From Xanthoparmelia taractica (taxonomy: Eukaryota; Ascomycota; Lecanoromycetes; Lecanorales; Parmeliaceae), in the NCBI GenBank assembly GCA_033085395.1, contig JANQBS010000123.1, forward strand, positions 1 to 64,000: 64,000 nt of DNA, read 5' to 3'. Under the pieces are notes generated by a model. That model worked only from the letters and a program-made list of their open reading frames with translations, had not been told where the DNA came from and did no database searches. Below, piece by piece: positions 34,948 to 48,128 of the stretch. The translations under genes were made by a program, and so were the position numbers. Each line of letters begins with the position of its first letter. The first letter of the stretch is position 1.

Positions 34948-36391
34948 CATGGCTTCTATAATGTGAAACAACATTGTAGCGCACTCAAAGTGGGAAGGAA
35001 TGGTAGGAGGCGAGTTTGTTGAGACGTGCGTAACGGTAATTGATCTTCACACGAGATGGTCGAATGCCTTCTGGTTCATGCTGCTGGAAGCTGTCATCGG
35101 AAAGTGGAATTCGCATTCGAGAGATCCTCAGGCCACAAAGGGTATACCAAGATCTGGAACCAGGGCTGTTGTATCTACGTTAGCAGGGACACCCCAATCT
35201 TGTTAAGGTCGCAGGGTATTGATCGTTAAATTAAGATAGGGTTTAAAAGTCAAAATTCGGACCTCTCCTACAATTTATGCTGTCATACTTCGACCACTCA
35301 CACCAGATTATATATGGTCCGTCTACACCTAGTCTATTCGGGAATGGGTGCCATGGTTGTTGCATCATGGATAGGGTAACTTGGGAACAGGCATAAGTGA
35401 CTAGGGTGCACAGCATTCGATCGCAACGGATACGGTACGAGTACAGCCGTGCCCCACCGGGTCTGCTCATCCTAAGGATCCGCGTGAGCCAGCAACACAT
35501 GTTTCTCCGGGGGTCTTGACCTGGCCTAGGGCTTGTAGAAGCAATAGGCATACTGGGATGAGGATATCTTGGGGTTATCACTACAAGGGTTGCAAATGCT
35601 TGTTTAGACTCGGAGAACAGTGCCTGATCGGCATGAATCCACGTGAACTTGACATTTTGGCGCCGCTTGGTGCGCTCAGGTTGCCACGAATTGTTCAAGA
35701 TAGGTAGTAAAGTTGAAGCCTTTGACCGCAGGAGCTGCAAGGGAAGCAGAACAGTAGCTGATGCTAGCGGAAAAGAGATGATAATAGTATGGAAACACTT
35801 CAAGAACCTTCCTTCTACCATACTTTACTCTGGAGATGGTGAAAAGGAAAGATACAAGGGTTGTCTTAACGTGCGGCGTAGCTTCCAATTAGGCAGTTCG
35901 GCAGGAAAGAATAATACGAGTATGTACTAAAGTACTGCGTATGAAACATTGGTTTTTGACAGGGTCTCACCATGTCCATGGCTGTTCAGTACTTCTAGAT
36001 GCTGGCGGGAGTTTCTTCTTAAAAGGAAGCCTAAAGCGCTGTCCTTATTTTGCAGACTTCCCTTATGATGATTTGATGATAATAAAAGAACACCATTATA
36101 AAAACAAACTCATGGCAGTCCAATGGTAAGCAAAGGGTATATCGACGATCTTCCCAACGTAATTGGATCGAGGCCAAAAAGGAGGAAGGGAGAAAGCCAG
36201 ACGTGGGTGCGACATCTCAATAACATCTATTTGTTTTCCTACTCTTTATACTTCAATCCCTTTTCTTCGACCTTCTATCCATACGCTATAATCCAGCCTT
36301 TTTATCGTTGTATTTTGTGGCGCATAGTTCGCTATTTTGCTCCTTTTGTTACGACTTTAGTTCTATGTCTGAATGTTTGAATACATATTGA
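34948..36391. other. Long intergenic region, one doubtful 192-codon frame
   Basis: 1.4 kb without a recognisable gene. The longest open frame (35821-35243, minus strand) would encode 192 residues rich in Arg, Cys, Ser and Thr, with no domain I know and no clear codon-use support. I treat it as chance or a decayed gene. The right part near 36060-36360 is AT-rich and pyrimidine-rich, consistent with the promoter of the following regulator gene. GTACTAAAGTACTGCGTA lies near 35924. Confidence 0.35.
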
Positions 36392-38663
36392 ACCCTTCAA
36401 AAGTGCCACAGCATTCTCCGCTTCCATAAAAGCTCAACTGAGACTAAGTCTATCGAAGAATCGAACTCGGCCCCGAGAAGGCGCCGACCCTTGGGTAATG
36501 AGCATGTTAAACACCGAAGAACGAGGAATGGCTGCTATACATGTCGAGGCCGAAGAGTAAAGGTGGTGCTTTCATCTCCGACGAATCAAAGCCCGCAATC
36601 GCTGATACTTTCCACCGCTTAGTGTGACGAGATTCGTCCTGTGTGCGAGCGTCAGTCTCATCATTTGTACTCAAATCTGAGAGATGTCCTAACGCTAAGC
36701 ATAGGGTGCAAAAAGGGTTCAAGGGAATGCACCTATCCTGAACCTCGCCCGACTCCAAACCCTTTCGCTGGCTCCAAAGGTGAGCAGGCTCCCACAGCCG
36801 CTGTTGACAGCAGATCATCGTCCGACGGGAATGATTCTTCAGAAGAGTCTGCTGCGATCGAACGGCGCAGGACAAAAAGCGAAATTCAGCAGCCTCTATC
36901 CAACCAACCATCATTCAAGTCCGAAAAGCCAAGCCCAGCTGAGCAGCCCCGACAATCTGTGGAGCACATCAAATTTGAGAGCACCTTGTCGCCCTCAACC
37001 GAAGCCTCGAGTGTTCCGGGATCCGAAAGGCCAGACAAGTGCTCGTCTGTGTCCACGGACGCTTCTCAAGAAGACAGAGCTTGGTCACACCTATCTCAAG
37101 ACCTACAGTTCTACTTGGAATATCACACAACACGTTTGAATTACCATCATTATTTCTTTAAGCACGACGCCAATCATTTCTTGCACAATATTCTCATTGA
37201 GCATGCGTTACAGTATAACCCTCTGCTCTACGCCGTCGTTGGTTTCGCGGCCTTTCAATTCAGTGTAACACGAGCCGATGGCAAAATCCAAGATTTCTTA
37301 TGCTACTACAACAGTTCGGTTTCCTTGCTGCGGACATCATTGGTCGAAAACCAGAAACACACAGACGCCACCATGTTGACGATCTTACAACTTGCTACAC
37401 TTGAAGTGCGTGGGACAACCAATCTCCCAAGTAGAGCTGACAACGTGCAAAGGATTACCTGGGCGATTGGGTCAGCTTGCTTGGCCATCAAAAAGCCGCC
37501 CATGGCATGCTTCTAGAACTTTACTCATCTCATTCCATCATGGAGACAGAGGTGCGCAGAAAGATTCTGGCTTGGTACTCAAGGTTTGATGTGATGGGCG
37601 GGCTGATGTCTGGTTACCAGACCGTCTTGGGCCGAGAATGGTTTGTTGCCTCGGAGAAGTACTATCGCCAGCAGTCTTTAAGCTATCCAAACAGCATAGA
37701 CTACAAGATTGAAGCAAGCATTGCCAAGCACCGACTCTTGGCAGTCGATTTGGCTTTGCTCCTGGCCCAATTACCTCGGGGTGCTATTACTGCAGAAACT
37801 TTCTTGAGAGAGAGCGATAAATTTGCCCGGCAGATCAGGACCTGGAAAGAGAGCTTGGACCCAATATTTCGAGATCCGAGCTACCTTGTCCAGTCTTTTG
37901 AAGGAAAAGAACGAGCCCCGGAGGACATCGTCGATCCTTATCTGCCTGGTGGCCTTTACGGAGGCGCACTTTTCACATTCAACTTCATGCTTATCGACTG
38001 GCATGCCATTAATTTGATGCATGGGTACAAGACGGCCTCGATGCTTAAGCGTCCGTTTCCACAAGAGCTTTCCATTATAGCTCTAGATATATGCAGATTA
38101 TTCGAAACCGTTGAGTACTGGCCCGAAAGTCCGCCGGGATCTATGCTGAAGGCGCAAAGTGGCCTTGGGCTTGCAATCTTGGTCCTGCCAAAAGATGAAA
38201 AGCATATTATGTGGTGCCGACGAAAGTTAGCCAAGATAGAGAGCTTGGGGTAGGTTCTTTTTTGAACTGCGATCCTAAGCTTTTCCTCAACGAGATGGAA
38301 CATTGAGCGTTAGCTGACTTTGCACACAGCCATATATACCCATCTACACTTCGCCACCAAATGGCTGAACTGTGGGGTATACCCGAGATTAATGACTGGT
38401 GGTTACCGGACGAAGGAACGTGTCCACCTATGGTGCGTAGTGTTCGCTCTTTTATAGGAGACCGTCTTCCATATGCCGAAGGCGAATCCAGGAGTGAAGA
38501 CCAGCGGAACATAAAGGGTATCTTTTCTCAAATCAGCCTCCACGGAAGCCCTAAACCCGGCTTGGCTGCTTATGCAGCAGATGCGGGTGTATATCAAGAC
38601 ATGGGTTTGGACAAGTCTTTGCTCAGTCAGAACCGCGAGGGTCCTGATGACGTGATGTTATGA
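36392..38663 (+). CDS. Zn2Cys6 transcription factor with fungal_trans_2-like domain (5' end unresolved)
   Basis: Exons I infer: up to 36562, then 36623-36650, 36705-37405, 37453-38249 and 38330-38663. The zinc cluster spans three exons and reads NGCYTCRGRRVK|CDEIRPVCER|CKKGSRECTYPEP, a complete C-x2-C-x6-C-x5-C-x2-C-x6-C DNA-binding motif. A Ser/Pro-rich linker follows. The C-terminal region has LQFYLEYHTTRLNYHHYFF.., LGDWVNLLGHQ-like text (here DYLGDWVSLLGHQKAAHGMLLELY) and DVMGGLMSGYQTVLGREW, typical of the fungal_trans_2 (PF11951-type) family. The frame is open back to 36392 but has no ATG, so a first exon upstream is missing from my model. The regulated genes are unknown. Confidence 0.82.
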
Positions 38664-39062
38664 CAGGAATTATATCTTCATAACCGGAGATTCACATGGA
38701 TTCGTTCATCGTGCGGTGATTGGTATGATTTGGTGGACAGGATCTTCTGTTGAAGCTGGACTTCATAATTAATGAGATAAGTTCGCAAAGTAGCCTGGCG
38801 AGATGGGGGAGAAAGACATCATTATTGAGAAGATCATATCTTTGCCGTTCAACAAGATGTTTCTTCTAACCCTAACCCTAGCCTTAAGAGGATAGTCAAC
38901 GATTTGAGTGGCAAAAATCGGCCAAGAAATCTCAAGCTTTTGGCACACTCTAGAATTATCGTCGCGAACGCGCCACCATGCGCCGTTAGTCCCAGCCCTA
39001 TGTAAGTATTCAAAGGTACTTCGTAGAGAACGAGTTCACAAGGTGCATTATGCAACTCTGTC
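38664..39062. promoter_or_regulatory. HRQ1 upstream region with telomere-like box
   Basis: Intergenic 0.4 kb. It contains CTAACCCTAACCCTA at 38866-38880, about 185 bp upstream of the HRQ1 start, and GGTACTTCGTAG at about 39015. No coding frame is credible. The function of either word is inference. Confidence 0.4.
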
Positions 39063-42000
39063 ATGGCGAAGCTCCAAGCTGCCACCATCTCGAACCAATC
39101 TTTCCGCAAGACAAAACGAAAGGCACCTTCAGACAATCCAGAATCTAGACTCAATGCTCTGCCCAAAACGTCTACGTGCACTGTTGCCAAAACAGATGAT
39201 AGATGTAAAAGACCTAGGCGAGCGCCCAGGGACACCGACACTGGCAAGCGAAAGCCTCCTCTGTTGCGCCAGGATTCTTCGATTGTTGTCGAGCGCTCTA
39301 TCCCCTGGCCTGACGAGCTGACCAAGCTCGCTCAGACGCATCGCGCCTTGAACCTCGTCTACACTTTCTGTTGCACCCGCAAACATTTGGCCACCACGTT
39401 TGAGACCATCAAGACGGCAGTAGAAGGTCACATCAAGCGTGATCTACTGATTACGGATATTGCTCGGATCAAGGCCCTCTTGCCTCGAGCCATCAACTTC
39501 GCTTATGTGGATGGATCCAGCTTGCAAGTCGCTGTGCTTGGGGAGGAAGATGGAAGTGATGGTAGTAGGACGAAAGAGTCGCGATTACTCCAGCTTTCTA
39601 AAGAAGATGCGTCTGCACCGCATGCACATTGTGAACAGAAGGATCTCTTACTGTTCGAGTTCATTGATGGAGATTTGAAGCGACAAGTAGCAAATTGTAA
39701 GACGGGAGAGCCCTCTAAACCTTTCCGAAAACTTCGAGAGGAGGACTTGAGAATGCCGGTGTACAGCCAGAAACAGATGATGAAGTTGATAGAGAAAAGG
39801 AACACCAAATTCACGTCAGCTATCAATACCTTTCTCGATCAATGTGCTGCCGATAGTGTTAACCCTATAGCAACATTGGACACAAAAGGGAAGGAGTATA
39901 TTCCTTTGCCATCCGACAGTAGTGGAAATTTTCCAGCGCCAGCACTACCGGATCCTCCGCTAAGTATCCCTACAGAGCGTGACAGCGTTGCGAGAATTAT
40001 CGAAGATATCAAAGCTATGCAATGGTACACTGGACAGATTGTGCCAGACGGTCATCGAGTCTTTGATCCACAGCAGCCCGTTTTCGGTGACCTTAAGTTT
40101 CAAATGTCGCAGAATTTGGTCAACGCATTGTACAATACTCGGGGCATCACCCAGCTTTACTCTCATCAAGCGGAGGCGATCAACAGCCTGTACGACGGTT
40201 TCAATGTCATAGTATCAACGTCAACAAGCTCTGGAAAGTCTCTAATTTATCAGATTCCCATGTTACACGAGCTAGAACAGGATCTCGGCGCTCGAGGGAT
40301 GTACATATTTCCTACTAAAGCACTTGCCCAAGATCAGAGGAGGAGTATGAAGGAACTGCTTCGCTTCATGCCAGGGCTGGAAAATTTGGTCGTTGATACT
40401 TTCGATGGGGATACACCCATGGCTGATCGACATATAATTCGCGACGAAGGCCGAATTATCTTTACCAATCCTGATATGCTGCACATCACCGTCCTTCCCC
40501 AGGAAGATAAGTGGCGGACTTTCTTAAAAAACCTTCTATTTGTAGTGGTTGACGAGCTTCACGTTTACAATGGACTCTTCGGTTCGCACGTAGCCTTCAT
40601 CATGCGGAGGTTGCGAAGAATTTGCGCGGCTGTGGGAAACCGTCATGTGAGGTTCGTGTCGTGCTCCGCTACTGTTGCAAACCCAGAAGAGCACATGAAA
40701 ACAATATTTGGCCTGACGAAAATCAAGCTCATAGATTTCGACGGATCACCGTCTGGTAGGAAGGAATTTTTGTGCTGGAATACTCCTTTCAAAGATCCTA
40801 AAGATCCTTCTTCAGGTAGAGGTGATGCTATGGCTGAAAGTGCAAGGCTCTTCTGCCAGCTCATCTTGCGTGGTATTAGAGTCATTGCCTTCTGCCGAGT
40901 TAGAAAGCAGTGCGAGGTTCTCATCACCGCAGTACGAAGCGAGGCCACAAATCTGGAAAGGCCTGACGTCGCCGCTCGAATCATGGGGTACCGCGGAGGT
41001 TATGCACCGGAAGATAGGCGGAAAATTGAGAAAGAAATGTTTGATGGGAAGTTAATGGGCATTGTGGCAACCAACGCTCTAGAGCTCGGGGTTGATATTG
41101 GTTCACTGGATGCTGTGATCACGGTTGGGTTCCCATACACCATCGCCAATCTACGACAACAGAGCGGTCGAGCTGGACGAAGAAATAAGGATTCTCTGTC
41201 TATTTTGGTTGGCGACTGCTTTCCTACGGACCAATACTACATGGAAAATCCAGATGAGATCTTTACCAAACCCAACTGTGAGTTGCAGGTGGACCTGCAA
41301 AACATGCTTGTCCTCGAAGGTCATATACAGTGCGCAGCTTTCGAGATGCCCATTCGTCCACATGAAGACAAGCTCTACTTTGGAAAGCAATTACCAGACA
41401 TAGCAGAGGAACGAATGGTAAAAGATCCTTTAGGTTTCTATCACTGCAACGAACGCTTCCGACCTCAGCCCTCGAAGTTCGTTGCGATACGCGATACAGA
41501 GGATGGTCATTTTGTAGTGATTGATATCACTAATGGCCAGAACATCGTTCTCGAAGAAGTCGAGCCATCTCGAGCCTTCTTTACAATTTACGAAGGGGGT
41601 ATCTTCCTGCACCAAGGCTATACATATCTTGTGAAGGAATTTTCTCCGGAGCAAAAGTACGCTAAAGTTACTCTCGTAAAGGTCGACTGGACCACTCAAC
41701 AGCGTGACTACACTGACGTGGACCCGATCGAAACTGAGGCAATCCGTCGCATTCCAGACTCGCTTTCCCGCGCTTTTTATGGGGCCATTAAGATCCGCGC
41801 TGTTGTATTTGGGTTTTTCAAGGTCGACAAGAAACGACGAATTCTTGATGCGGTCCAAGTGGACAATCCGCCTATTGATATATTAAGCAAGGTACAGCAA
41901 TCCCTCCTTCTAGAAATCTAATCCAGATTATATTGACTCTTTTAAGGGTATGTGGCTAGACGTGCCCAAGTCTGCGATGGATATTCTGACCAGCCGGCGA

Positions 42001-42678
42001 CTCAACGTTGCTGGCGCTATCCATGCAGCAGAGCACGCAATTCTCAGCTTGATGCCACAATTTGTGATCAGCATGCCAGGAGACGTTCGGACTGAGTGGT
42101 ATGTACTTTCAAATGACCTTTTCGTTAAAACCCCCGAAAAGCATGCTGACTCCGAATCCAGCAAAAATGCGCTAAAAGAGTTCGCTACGAAAGAGACTTC
42201 TCGGAAGCGTCCCGCCCGACTGACATTCTATGACGCCAAGGGAGGTTCTGCAGGCTCTGGCATCTCGACGAAAGCCTTTGAATTTATTGACCTTTTATTG
42301 ATGCGAGCATGCGATCGGGTAGCGGCTTGCCATTGCCAAGAAGGATGTTTAGAATGTTGCTGTAGCGAGGTTTGCAAAGAGCAGAACATGGTCATGAGTA
42401 AAGCTGGGAGCGAGGTTATCTTGAAGTGCCTTTTGGGCAAAGACGGAGACATCGACGTCGATGCCTTGCCGTGGGGTTCAGACGAGAATACACCGGCTGG
42501 TATCGAGACCGTCGTCGCTGCTGAGACGGTTAGACCGGCGCGCGGAAGAGTCCTAGAGGAGGTTCTGATTAAAAGAGAATTTGGCGGTATAGAGCGAATC
42601 GTCCTTGACCACATTGGGGACGGAACGAGGTATGATGACCCAGAAGTGATCGACTTAAAGGAAGAACCGATTGACTGA
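39063..42678 (+). CDS. HRQ1: ATP-dependent DNA helicase Hrq1 (RecQ4-like)
   Basis: Two exons, 39063-41891 and 41947-42678, give 1186 aa; the intron is 55 bp. Superfamily-2 helicase motifs in order: LYSHQAEAIN (Q-like), Walker A STSSGKSLIYQ (about 386-396), FPTKALAQDQ (Ia), TNPDMLH, motif II VVDELHVY (about 494-501), motif III SCSAT, and motif VI QQSGRAGRR (about 699-707). The C-terminal DUF1998/MZB part includes the zinc cysteines CHCQEGCLECCCSEVC (near residue 1070), in exon 2. Hrq1 is a 3'-5' helicase acting in interstrand crosslink repair and telomere maintenance in yeast. The N-terminus is basic and disordered, as usual. Confidence 0.92.
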
Positions 42679-43538
42679 GTGCTCGATGCCTTGTTCGGGC
42701 ACATTGTGCAAATATCTCGTTCCATTAGACAAAGTGAAAGGTGGCTCCACGTCTTCTAAAAATTATAATTGCCGTTGAGGCGTTCCTTGCACAAGTGGAC
42801 ACCATCCCAACAGGCCATCATGTCAAGGAGGAGTGCGAGGTCCAACCATACTGCCACGATGTCATACAATCAAGACATCTGTCTTGCTCGTATCTGTGGT
42901 TGGAGGACTAATGAAGTACAAAGGGACGTTCAGTGCCAGAAATCACTTGTATGGAGACTTCCATCGACTTTGTTGAAGCACGTAGCCGAGGGGTACTCAG
43001 CTCGGGAGCTGCTATCAAGCGCAGTTTGGGATGACGATACTAGCGAGGCCCACTGTTCTTATTCGTGTCCTTTACTCATTGATGGATACCCAGCGAGTCA
43101 ATTTCGGGCCATCAATACTGGAGAAACAGCTTGATCTGTTTCCTCACAAACGAGCACGGTCACACATGGCGTCTAACCTCAACCGTCCTGCAGCACATAA
43201 GGAACGCATTCGGTCCAGCTTGTTGTCAATCATGAAGACTTTCGCATCTAGTGCTTTCCCAGCAAAATCATACTTAAGCATGAAATTCAAGTATCAAGGA
43301 ATATGCTCACACAAAGAGATCCGTGTAGCTCGATGTTTTGAATCTCGTCTGAGATCCTCTTCGAGCGCTCAACGAGAACATCGACGCTGATTTGATGATC
43401 TCCAGTGCATCAAGAGATATGTCGAGTCAGAACTCAGACCTCTAGTCTAGACAGAATTATGAGAGATCCATATTCGCTTCCTTCCTGTACTCACGCGTCG
43501 ACTTGGGAAAAGCATGCTACACTCCGTCCCAAAATATA
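42679..43538. other. Intergenic region between convergent HRQ1 and YRB2
   Basis: 0.86 kb where two genes converge. Open frames here are under 125 codons with no recognisable domain. It probably contains only the two 3' untranslated regions and spacer. Confidence 0.4.
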
Positions 43539-45707
43539 TCATTCTAGACCCTTCTGCAGTTTTCGCACTTCATGGTACAAAGTTTTACTGTCCATCACAT
43601 CACCCAACTGCGGCAAGTTAGCTTTTGATGGCTCACTAGTCAGTACAGTGTCCCTACCTTTAGCATGTGAGCGACGGGTTTCGCATTCTCTATCACCGCA
43701 AACAAGAACGATTTTCCTGATGGCTCATTCCCCCTGCTATCGCCGACCTGCATTTGTTTAAACACGGGAACGTTGAGTAGAACCCTGTATGTTTGGTGGG
43801 CCCTCATTATGAAACGTCCTGTCTTTCGGTCTGAAGAAGCATCCTCTGGAGAAGCTGGCGCGATATTGAGCTTGAATGTCCCCTTGCCGCTTTCTCTCCA
43901 AGCATTGTCTCTAAAGGAGTAAAGACTAGCTCGGGAAGAAAAAATCGAATCTTCGCCCCCTTCTCCAGTTTCCACTGTCCTGGGTCAGCTGTGCTGTCTT
44001 GGTAACAGTGATTGTGCCTACCATCTTGATATTGGAACCGTCCATCTGCCTCCTCCGTCTCTTCATCTTTCCGATTCTCTGCCGCTCCTTCACCCTCACT
44101 TTCACTGTTCTCATCTTCGTCTTCATCACGCTTGGGGGAACCGATGGGCTTGATGGCACCGTTGCTAATACCCAATTTTGCATCTCCAGTGGGAGCGGCG
44201 AAGCTAGTCAGTCTGCTCCCTCCGCTCAATGGTCCGCCGAACGCACTGCCAAAGACTGAACCACCAAAAAAACTGGTCTTACTGGACCCGGATGTACCAA
44301 ACGGTGATTGGTCCGTCGAACCAAACCCGGTGGACGAGTTGTTGACGAACGCACTGAATCCACCGTTGGCAGCTGCTTTAGGTTTCTGGTGTTCATGATT
44401 GTCAGTCTCAGGTCTTCCTGAACTGGAGACTTCTGCGGAACCGAAAGGACTGCCAGTAGCGGCAGCCGATGAGCCACCTAATGTGCTAAATGGTGACGTT
44501 GACGAGCCTGTAAGGGCAGCAAAGCCCGAGGATGCGAAGGCGTCACCAGAAGTCTGAGACTTCTGATCCGTACTCTTAATTGCGAAATTCGAGACCTTTG
44601 CAGAGGAGTCACTTCTGGCAAGAGCCATAGAGGGAGAGAAAGTAGATGCGCCACCAAATGCACTTTTAACTGGTAGCTAATTCGATTTCAGTATTTGTGG
44701 ATTCTCCGCGGACGGGCAATGAAACCTACCTGCTGTCTCTCCACCCAAGAAAGGGGCTCCAAGCCCTTCTCTTCTGCCACAGCGACTGGCTCTATTTCGA
44801 TTGCCTCAGAACCTTTCGGCGATACCGGGCTTCGATTCCTCAAGGCGGAAACTTCACCTCTCTCAAGCTCATCAGATCTCCTATGGGCTCTTGCTTCTTC
44901 TGTCGCAGGTATCTTCTGTTCTCTATCTGCCTCGGTGTCAAACTGGTCCCTACTTCGCTTCTTTTGTGGACTGCAGGCGGAATCACGCATCTCATGGTCA
45001 GCGGAGCCCTTGTCCGATTTTCTTACATGATCTCCTTCGACTGTTCCAGTAATAGATTGTGTAGGCTCGTTAATATTCTGAAATTGTTGATCATGCTCCA
45101 TCTCCACCTGCGACAGAGTCCCAGTCGTTGGCGATATCCTGTCCGCCGCGCTCTTGGGTCTATTAATACAAGTGTCACTCGTTTCAAAGCTATTCTCAGC
45201 ATCCTCCGACTCCTCTCGCACAGGTGTTCCTGCAAGTAAAGGTCGCCTATTTTCCGTAGGAATCTCGCCGACGCGAACATCTCTGGACCTTTTCCTCAGG
45301 TGACCATTAGCGTTAGGCTTCGCTCCAGGCTCTACTCCTGCCTCAGTACTTTCTACCTCGGGCGTATCGAGGTCGTCATACGAGCGCTTTTTTAAGGGTC
45401 TCCCTCGAGTTTCTACAGCTTTCTTGTCAATATTCTTCTCCCATGACGAATCTCTGTCTATATGATCTGGTGCGGGTTTCTCTTCGTTTGCTTTGAGTGC
45501 TCTTTCCTGCTTCCCTACGATATAGTTTGACATAGATGCAAGGGAGGTCTTCTTCAGCTTTTCTCGCACCGGTTTCTCACTGGTGTCATTGTCGCTGATA
45601 GAGTCCGTAGTAGGCCTTGAGGACCGAGAGGGGCTCATAGAGATATCCCGTGGTGATGCAGAAACAGGGCTGGGTGCAATATGTTGCCGCTGATTTGTCT
45701 GCGTCAT
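43539..45707 (-). CDS. Ran-binding protein, Yrb2/RanBP3-like
   Basis: Exons 45707-44730, 44676-44022, 43974-43658 and 43607-43539 join to 672 aa. The N-terminal half is charged, with basic clusters (RPLKKRSYDD, HLRKRSRD, QKKRSRDQF) that could serve nuclear import. The middle is FG-rich (SPFG, GFGS, SVFGSAFGG), like nucleoporin-interacting proteins. The C-terminal Ran-binding domain starts VETGEGGEDSIFSSRASLYSF.. and continues GTFKLNIAPAS, RFIMRAHQTYRVLLNVPVF, SFLFAVIE. The last 22 residues (..LYHEVRKLQKGLE) come from a small final exon. This is the layout of Yrb2/RanBP3, a nuclear Ran-GTP cofactor for Crm1-dependent export. Confidence 0.85.
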
Positions 45708-46492
45708 TGTGATAACAGTAGTCGAATGTTCAAGCTTTGAGGAAGGAGATTCACGATTTGCGTCTGGAAGTATTGTAACCGATCACTCGAGATGCTGAGG
45801 ATGCGACTATAAAGAGGCTATGCAGCCAGCCGTACAGTCATGTCTTAAGTATGATATATCGAAGAATCAGCAAGCGAAACCTGGCGAAGAGGTGAAGCTT
45901 TTGCAGCATGCAAAGCGGATCCATGAACCAACCTCTATTTGTCAAGGGACTCAAGAGATCAACTCCAATAGGGTAGCGTACAATTTTTGGTGGTGGAAGG
46001 TATGAGATTGAGTATGATCACCTGAACACAAGATTGCAGACCAGCGCGATGAAAGATGGAGGAATGCTGGAGGCTTTCAACTTTAATTCTTAGAGGGTAC
46101 TTGATAGGTCAAGATTAGTGTGTTCAGGAGGAGGAGCAGGCTTATTATCTGCTGCTTTACGGATTTTGAAGGGAAGAGAGTGGATTAAAGGTAATGTAGA
46201 GAAAGAGAAGTGTACCCGGCACCATGCCCCGCAGTTTTTGACGCGCTTTAGATTTTGAACCAATTTCGATGCTTTACGAAAAACATAGCCCTCTACGCCT
46301 TCTACAGTCAATCTATCATTACTGACATGCTAATAGCCATAGGTCTCCTATACAGAAGCCGGATGGCGATAATGGTCATGCTTACTTCTTGCAATGACAG
46401 TCACATTGTGATATTGTGTAGCATCATATTAGGCTATTATGAACGTTCAAAGAAAGTTTTTCGCCACGAATGGTTATATTATCGTCGTCGTC
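45708..46492. promoter_or_regulatory. Intergenic region upstream of the Ran-binding gene
   Basis: 0.8 kb between the start of the Ran-binding gene and the end of the YIP4-like gene, both on the minus strand. No coding sequence is recognised. It must hold the Ran-binding gene promoter, since transcription runs right to left. Confidence 0.4.
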
Positions 46493-47556
46493 TCAGCTGA
46501 TAAAGCACAAGCACCCTAGTCCAACGTAGAACACGAACAAAGGGTATACTGCAATGCCAACCCGATTCTTCACCACTCCCGAGCCCCCAAGGATACTGAC
46601 ACCAGCAGCTAACGACCAAGCGATAAGTACAGTGTAGACAGGAACTCGAGCAATGGTTGGGAGATGGAGAGCACTCAACATCGCCGCAATGACCAGTGGA
46701 AAGAGTGTGTAGCCGATGATGCATATTGATTGGAAGAACGAACTAGACAACTGTATTAGCAAAATTTCGCAATGGGTTATTCCGAAATACACTTACATGT
46801 TTCCTCCTAGAAGCTTGATTTGCGTAGTTACGACAGCTTCACCGATCCAGACCAGCGCGAAGACCCCCGAGAAGACTGCCGTTTTCTGTTGACTTGATGC
46901 GGTCATCGACAGCAGCAAACTCAGAAGCAGGCAGAATATCAACGGGCCCCTATATGCACGGTTTAGGGTTGTTTACTCAAATGATCGCTTCGAACGTTCC
47001 TAGAAATGGGAGCTCACCAAAGATCCCAGTCCCTTAGGCCTTCAGACATGCCACCTTGAAGTACCACATCGGCATCCGGCCACCTGCCAGCAACACCCCG
47101 GAAACCACCTGCTAGACTGTCTCCCTCGCCCCTTTCTGCGCCTTCGATGCCTCCACCTCTTTGTAGCATCCCTCCTAGTAAATACTTGGGCCAAAGAACC
47201 TGCCTCATCTTCTCCCATACAGCCAGCACATCCCGGGATAGTGTTTCCCATACAGATTCATCGATTGTGTTCGTAGGTGCGCGCCTATCTTCGCCTGGCA
47301 TCGACGAATTGAGGTAGGATTGAGGCAGAGGATTGCGAGAGGAAGATTGGGTGTTGCCCGTCAGTGGCACTCGATCAGGGTTCGACTCCAGAGGATCCTC
47401 ATGACCGTTAATATCTGCAGCTAGCATCTACTTCAGTATATGGGGCAGTAGTCTGAGGGGCCGCAAAATACCATCGTCTGGATCTATGAGATCCTGCTCG
47501 ATCTCGGTATTGTTGTAGTTGTCATAGGCATTGCGCGACGAAGCACTTGCCATCAT
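46493..47556 (-). CDS. YIP4: Yip1-domain Golgi membrane protein, Yip4/YIPF6-like
   Basis: Exons 47556-47472, 47420-47018, 46949-46797 and 46742-46493 join to 296 aa. The N-terminus is acidic and cytosolic (YNNTEIEQDLIDPDD.., ESNPDRVPLTGNT). The typical Yip family entry follows: WETLSRDVLAVWEKMRQVLWP. Then DWDLWGPLIFCLLLSLLLS starts the membrane domain of about five helices, with LLGGNISFFQSICIIGYTLFPL and WSLAAGVSILGG. Yip4 proteins bind Rab GTPases in ER-Golgi transport. An in-frame TAG at 47430-47428 is not a defect: it lies inside a 51-nt intron (47471-47421) whose length is a multiple of three. It is divergent from the Ecm11-domain gene. Confidence 0.9.
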
Positions 47557-48128
47557 AACCACGGCCGATTAATAACACTAGCTTCGACCATACACTTGTT
47601 TTCCTAGGCTTTGTCCGCTCCGGTGCTTGCTGCAGATGGAAAGAGTATGATAGAGAAGCAGCTATATGTCTTCTCACCAACATCGAGGTAAGGTAGGTCT
47701 TAACCCTTTGCAATGCAGATTCGGACGCTAGTGCAAAGTTACGTGTACGAAATAACCGCTACCTTGTCTTTTTCTCTTTCCTTGGCCCGGACTTTGACAC
47801 GAGTTCATCGGTTCCTTGTCTTTTTGCAAATGCAGAATTCCTACAGAAGTCCTTCTTCTACTTCATTATCGTACGACACGAAGCATCAGGGACAGACTCA
47901 AGGCTTCTTAATAGATCCGCCGCACACAGTTACCTTCTCCCAACGTTCAAATTCAGAGGAAGCAAACATACGGGAAATATCGCTCCCACTGTTATATCTC
48001 ATAGATTTCTATTATTCCTCGAAATTCGAAGGTCTTCGAATGTCTCCTTTGCCGTAGTTCTCCAGCTTTCCTTGATCGCAGGTTTCGCCCTCGAAGAATC
48101 CTGTGTAGCGAGTCTACTGATCTTCAGT
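47557..48128. promoter_or_regulatory. Divergent promoter region, YIP4-like and ECM11-like genes
   Basis: 0.57 kb between two divergent start codons. It is rich in pyrimidine runs (CTTGTCTTTTTCTCTTTCC near 47763), common in fungal promoters. No separate gene is supported. Confidence 0.45.

Noticed and set aside
38866..38880. Telomere end or former telomere
   Set aside because: Only two repeat units, embedded in a normal upstream region with genes on both sides.
47428..47430. In-frame TAG that seems to break the YIP4-like gene
   Set aside because: A 51-nt GT..AG intron (47471-47421) removes it and joins LIDPDD to AADINGHEDP in frame.
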